DNA of 64,000 nt from positions 62,001 through 126,000 of the forward strand of contig NZ_AUFE01000003.1 of NCBI RefSeq assembly GCF_000426345.1. Reading direction: 5' to 3'. The position numbers and the translations under genes are program-made. The notes below the pieces were generated by a model. That model saw nothing but the letters and a program-made list of their open reading frames with translations. It searched no databases and was not told the DNA's origin. Origin of the DNA: Cupriavidus phytohabitans (lineage in GTDB: Bacteria > Pseudomonadota > Gammaproteobacteria > Burkholderiales > Burkholderiaceae). This document shows, one piece after another, positions 61,251 to 64,000 of the stretch (positions are counted from its first letter, which is position 1; every line of letters starts with the position of its first letter).

Positions 61251-62603
61251 TCAGTAGGCGACGACAGCCTGGTACAGCTCGCGCTCCTCGGCGTTGCTGA
61301 GCGACGAGTTATGCCACAGCATGGTAAAACAGCCATTCACCGCCTTGCAGGTATCCTTCAGTTCCCGGAACTTTCTCCATGCTGCATCGCCGGTTCCAAG
61401 CTTCATATAACCCATGACGGTGCCTTCCATGGCGATCAACGGGCGGATGCGCAAGCTCAGGGCCTTGCCTGCGACCGGATCGAAGGCCGGATATTCGAAG
61501 CAGGTGCCGCAGCGGAATCCGGCGTGGTCGGCATAGCTGAGCGTGCTGTCGTAGGTCATGCCCGCCTGCTCCCAACCGAGCATCGTGGTCGGGTGCTCCC
61601 AGCGCAGATAGTGCATGCGTCCGCCCCAAACCTCCTGCTCGATCTTCTCTTGCTCGCATACCCGCCGCAGCCGGTTTGCCTCCGCCTGCACCGCGCCGGG
61701 CGCCTGATAGGTATTGAAGCTCGGATGCAGGCCGATTTCATGGCCACGGGCATGGATACGCTGCATCAATCCGCGTATCGCAGGATGCTCCGGCTCGTAG
61801 TCGGCATCCATGCCGGGGTCGGTGCGCCCGCAGATGAAGTAGAAGGCGCTGACCAGCCCATGGCGCTCGGAAACATCCATGATCCAGTCAAAGGTATTGA
61901 CCCGATCGTTGGGATGCAGCGCGGTGCGCGTCTTCATCCTGATGACCGGGGCCTGCAGCACGCTCCGTACGTCCCGGCGAATCAGAATGTCGCCGGCCAT
62001 GCGGCGGACCATTCGCGCCGCGGAGCCAAAGCCATAACGACTGGGCACATCCACGTCATGCGACACCTTCATGCCGGGCCGAAGCTGCCGTAGCTGCAGT
62101 TCTGGCCACTGCCGCCTGATCACCTGCCCAAGGATATGCAACCACTCATCCACCACCGGTCGCTCCAGATAGCCATGCCTGTGGGCATGCGAGCGGCTGG
62201 CCGGGAAGCGTCTGTAGTTGTCCAGGTCGGTGCGGCCAACCTCCTCCTGGCGCGACAGCATCCAGTAGCAAAGACCGAGAATGTCATAGTGGATTCGATA
62301 GCCAGCCGGCGTCGCCTCGATCAGCGGCGACGGAGCGCGCGCAAGGCCCGGCGCCGGTAAAGGTCCGCGCAGGGCCGGCTGCCAGCCCTCGGCAAGCGCA
62401 TCCCAGGTTGTAAAGGCGAGCGCCGAGTCCGCGCGCTTGAAGGTGACGGGGTCAGCGGCAATCTCGATCGATCCCTCGCCGGATCCGGCAAGGCTCAAGC
62501 GGACAAAGCCCGCGTCGGTGCCTTGCAACTGAAAACCATGGCCAAACCGCTCCGCGAGAATCCGCTGCAGCCAGGAGAGGGTTTCCTCAGTCATGTGCCT
62601 CAT
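61251..62603 (-). CDS. Polysaccharide deacetylase-like protein
   Basis: The 450-residue protein has an N-terminal domain of about 190 residues and a C-terminal NodB-like deacetylase domain. The latter starts GMKVSHDVDVPSRYGF, with the metal-site Asp and His motif, and continues with HEIGLHPSFNTYQ and MTYDSTLSYADHAGFRCGT then YPAFDP. Proteins with this layout are common in polysaccharide and PEP-CTERM-associated loci. It could deacetylate the diacetamido uronic acid or another N-acetyl sugar. Start chosen at the ATG 62601-62603 (MRHMTEE); an ATG 9 bp downstream and a longer frame are possible. No signal peptide is visible, so it may act in the cytoplasm on lipid-linked precursor. Confidence 0.88.
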   Translation of the reverse strand: MRHMTEETLSWLQRILAERFGHGFQLQGTDAGFVRLSLAGSGEGSIEIAADPVTFKRADSALAFTTWDALAEGWQPALRGPLPAPGLARAPSPLIEATPAGYRIHYDILGLCYWMLSRQEEVGRTDLDNYRRFPASRSHAHRHGYLERPVVDEWLHILGQVIRRQWPELQLRQLRPGMKVSHDVDVPSRYGFGSAARMVRRMAGDILIRRDVRSVLQAPVIRMKTRTALHPNDRVNTFDWIMDVSERHGLVSAFYFICGRTDPGMDADYEPEHPAIRGLMQRIHARGHEIGLHPSFNTYQAPGAVQAEANRLRRVCEQEKIEQEVWGGRMHYLRWEHPTTMLGWEQAGMTYDSTLSYADHAGFRCGTCFEYPAFDPVAGKALSLRIRPLIAMEGTVMGYMKLGTGDAAWRKFRELKDTCKAVNGCFTMLWHNSSLSNAEERELYQAVVAY

Positions 62604-63110
62604 AGGGAATTCCAGAGTGAGAATGCCAGCGTTCTGATTGAACGATGGCTGTGCACGGCTTGAGCAGGGCATGGACACTACATGGCAAACCGAATGGCCG
62701 AGCCACAGCCGATTGCGCTGACAGAGAAGATTATCGGGACTCGCTACCGTGCCGGCAATGAAGCTGGGTGTGACGCCGAACGCAAGGTGCGTGCGCTTTC
62801 CTGCCGCACCCGCGAGGCTGCCGCGGTGCCGTGCCGGGCAGTGTGGTCTGGGCCACGCTATGCGCTTTCACGAGGCGTCGGACTCTGATTAGATATATTC
62901 GGGGCGGATGAAAAAGTACGCTGCCACAACGGCAAGGTATTTGATCATCCGGCCCTGACCATGGCCCTGTGCGTCCGCATGCGGTCGCGGCAGGATCCGC
63001 TATTGTCAGGCCCGCGTCTGCTCTGTTGGCCGACCCGGCGGGCCGGGTCGGCCAGCCGGGAGAAGCCCGCCAATGACATGCGCGCCAGCATCCCACGATC
63101 CGGTCCCTCC
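62604..63110. other. Divergent intergenic region before the last glycosyltransferase gene
   Basis: No gene is seen in this 507-bp gap. CTGATTAGAT at 62885-62894 lies about 217 bp before the glycosyltransferase gene. A GC-rich inverted repeat is present near 63029-63061 (GGCCGACCCGGCGGGCCGGG, then TCGGCC), which can form a strong hairpin. Confidence 0.5.
62885..62894 (+). promoter_or_regulatory. CTGATTAGAT box upstream of the last glycosyltransferase gene
   Basis: CTGATTAGAT is identical to the first ten bases of the box at 47481. It lies in an AT-rich spot (GATTAGATATATTCG). Confidence 0.35.
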
Positions 63111-64000
63111 ATGAAGCACGTCTGGATTCTCAATCACTATGCCCTGGAACCCGGCAGCGACCACGGCGGCACGAGACACTTCCACCTGGCAGAGCACCTG
63201 AGCTCGTCCGGCTGGCAGGCAACCGTTATCGCGGCCAACACGGTCGGCGCAAGGGAACGGCAGCTGGAGGGGGGCAGGTTGTCGCGCCTTGACAGTATTC
63301 GCGATGTGTCTTTCCTCTGGGTACGTACGCCCACATACGAAGGCAATGGCGCCGGCCGCATCCTCAACATGCTGGCCTACAGTTGGCGCGCCTTGCGGCG
63401 GCGGACCACGCGTGGCCTGCCGCGTCCCGACGTGGTGATCGGCTCCAGCGTGCACCCCTTCGCCGCGGCGGCGGGCGCCCTGCTGGCGCACCGCTTCAAG
63501 GTCCCGTTCGTGTTCGAGGTGCGTGACTTGTGGCCGCAGACGCTCGTGGACATGGGTCGCCTGCGCGAAGGAGATTTCCTGACCTGGGCGCTGCGCAAGC
63601 TCGAGCTTTGGCTGTATCGGCGTGCCACTCGCATCGTCGTGCTGCTGCCGCACGCGTGGGAGTACATCGCGCCGCTGGGCATTCCGAAAGAGCGCATAAC
63701 CTGGATACCCAACGGCGTGGACCTGTCGCTGTTCCCACCGCCCACGCCTGCGCGCACCGTCGCGCCGTCCGAGCGTTTTACGCTGATGTATTTCGGCGCC
63801 CACGGGCAAGCCAACGGCCTGGACAATTTGCTGCAGGCAATGAAGCTTGTGCAGCAGCGGCCAGAGGGGCGGCACATCATCCTGCGCATGGTCGGAGATG
63901 GCGGCCTCAAGCCTGCGCTGATGGCGCAGGCACAGCAACTCGGCTTGCGCAATGTCATCTTTGAGCCCCCCGTACCGAAGACCCGAATTCCGGCTGTGGC
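63111..64000 (+). CDS. Family 4 glycosyltransferase (WbuB-like), 3' part cut by window edge
   Basis: The frame is open to the right edge and gives 296 residues. It starts MKHVWILNHYALEPGSDHGG and has RHFHLAEHLSSSGWQATVIA, VFEVRDLWPQTLVDMG and WIPNGVDLSLFPPPTP then YFGAHGQANGLDNLLQA. This is the WbuB-type GT4 group, found in many O-antigen loci, which transfers FucNAc or related amino sugars. An in-frame ATG at 63078 could add 11 residues; the ATG at 63111 gives the standard start. The nucleotide-binding EX7E region lies past the edge. Confidence 0.92.
   Translation, partial: MKHVWILNHYALEPGSDHGGTRHFHLAEHLSSSGWQATVIAANTVGARERQLEGGRLSRLDSIRDVSFLWVRTPTYEGNGAGRILNMLAYSWRALRRRTTRGLPRPDVVIGSSVHPFAAAAGALLAHRFKVPFVFEVRDLWPQTLVDMGRLREGDFLTWALRKLELWLYRRATRIVVLLPHAWEYIAPLGIPKERITWIPNGVDLSLFPPPTPARTVAPSERFTLMYFGAHGQANGLDNLLQAMKLVQQRPEGRHIILRMVGDGGLKPALMAQAQQLGLRNVIFEPPVPKTRIPAV

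Overview
The window is GC-rich, lacks tRNA, rRNA and insertion sequences, and reads like a chromosome of a beta-proteobacterium of the Burkholderiales, most likely Cupriavidus. This genus inference rests on three TctC/Bug-type solute receptors next to small catabolic operons, several LysR regulators, a short FeoB, AMP nucleosidase and codons strongly biased to G/C in the third position. It is a judgement from gene content, not a database match.

Left part (1-21.6 kb): accessory metabolism and envelope genes. A CoA-transferase / Bug receptor / AidB-like acyl-CoA dehydrogenase operon with a divergent LysR gene is followed by a Fur-box-controlled feoA-feoB-small Cys protein operon. Next come an Ig-like lipoprotein, an OmpW porin, AMP nucleosidase, a GNAT enzyme, an exported F420-reductase-like protein and an exported metallo-beta-lactamase-fold protein. 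A Bug / AtuA-like operon with its LysR gene, an SDR, a LivK-type receptor and a DUF1269-like membrane protein close the part.

Centre (21.8-27.3 kb): the most interesting locus. Five minus-strand genes encode a Gly/Ala-rich secreted protein, a small secreted protein with a double-glycine motif, a periplasmic C39-type cysteine peptidase, a second double-glycine protein and an outer-membrane channel with an N-terminal coiled coil. The peptidase and channel pair recalls FapD and FapF of the Pseudomonas functional-amyloid (Fap) system, but the presumed substrates differ. Upstream lie a sigma-54 type -24/-12 sequence and, about 120 bp further, an 18-bp perfect palindrome placed like an enhancer site.

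From 27.7 to 37 kb: a GntR / Bug / two-subunit aconitase-family hydro-lyase operon, a phosphoribosyltransferase, a LysR / nucleoside deaminase / CynX-type transporter group, and small envelope proteins (45-aa hydrophobic protein, 41-aa lipoprotein, YXWGXW-repeat protein).

Right part (37.7-64 kb): a Wzx/Wzy-type surface polysaccharide cluster. It holds a LuxR-type regulator with a degenerate receiver, glycosyltransferases, a WbpM-like 4,6-dehydratase, a PglC-like initiating transferase, wbpA-wbpB-wbpD-wbpE for UDP-2,3-diacetamido-glucuronate, a flippase and a polymerase. It also holds three FemAB-like acyltransferases, an ATP-grasp ligase, two DegT aminotransferases (one is WbpE), a secreted protein of unknown fold and a polysaccharide deacetylase. 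It runs off the right edge inside a glycosyltransferase. Base composition is somewhat lower in GC here, as is common for such loci.

Across the window a 16-17 bp sequence, CGCAGAAAYGGGTACG with variants, recurs about nine times, nearly always just behind gene ends. Short tandem triplications of 6-12 bp also recur near gene ends.
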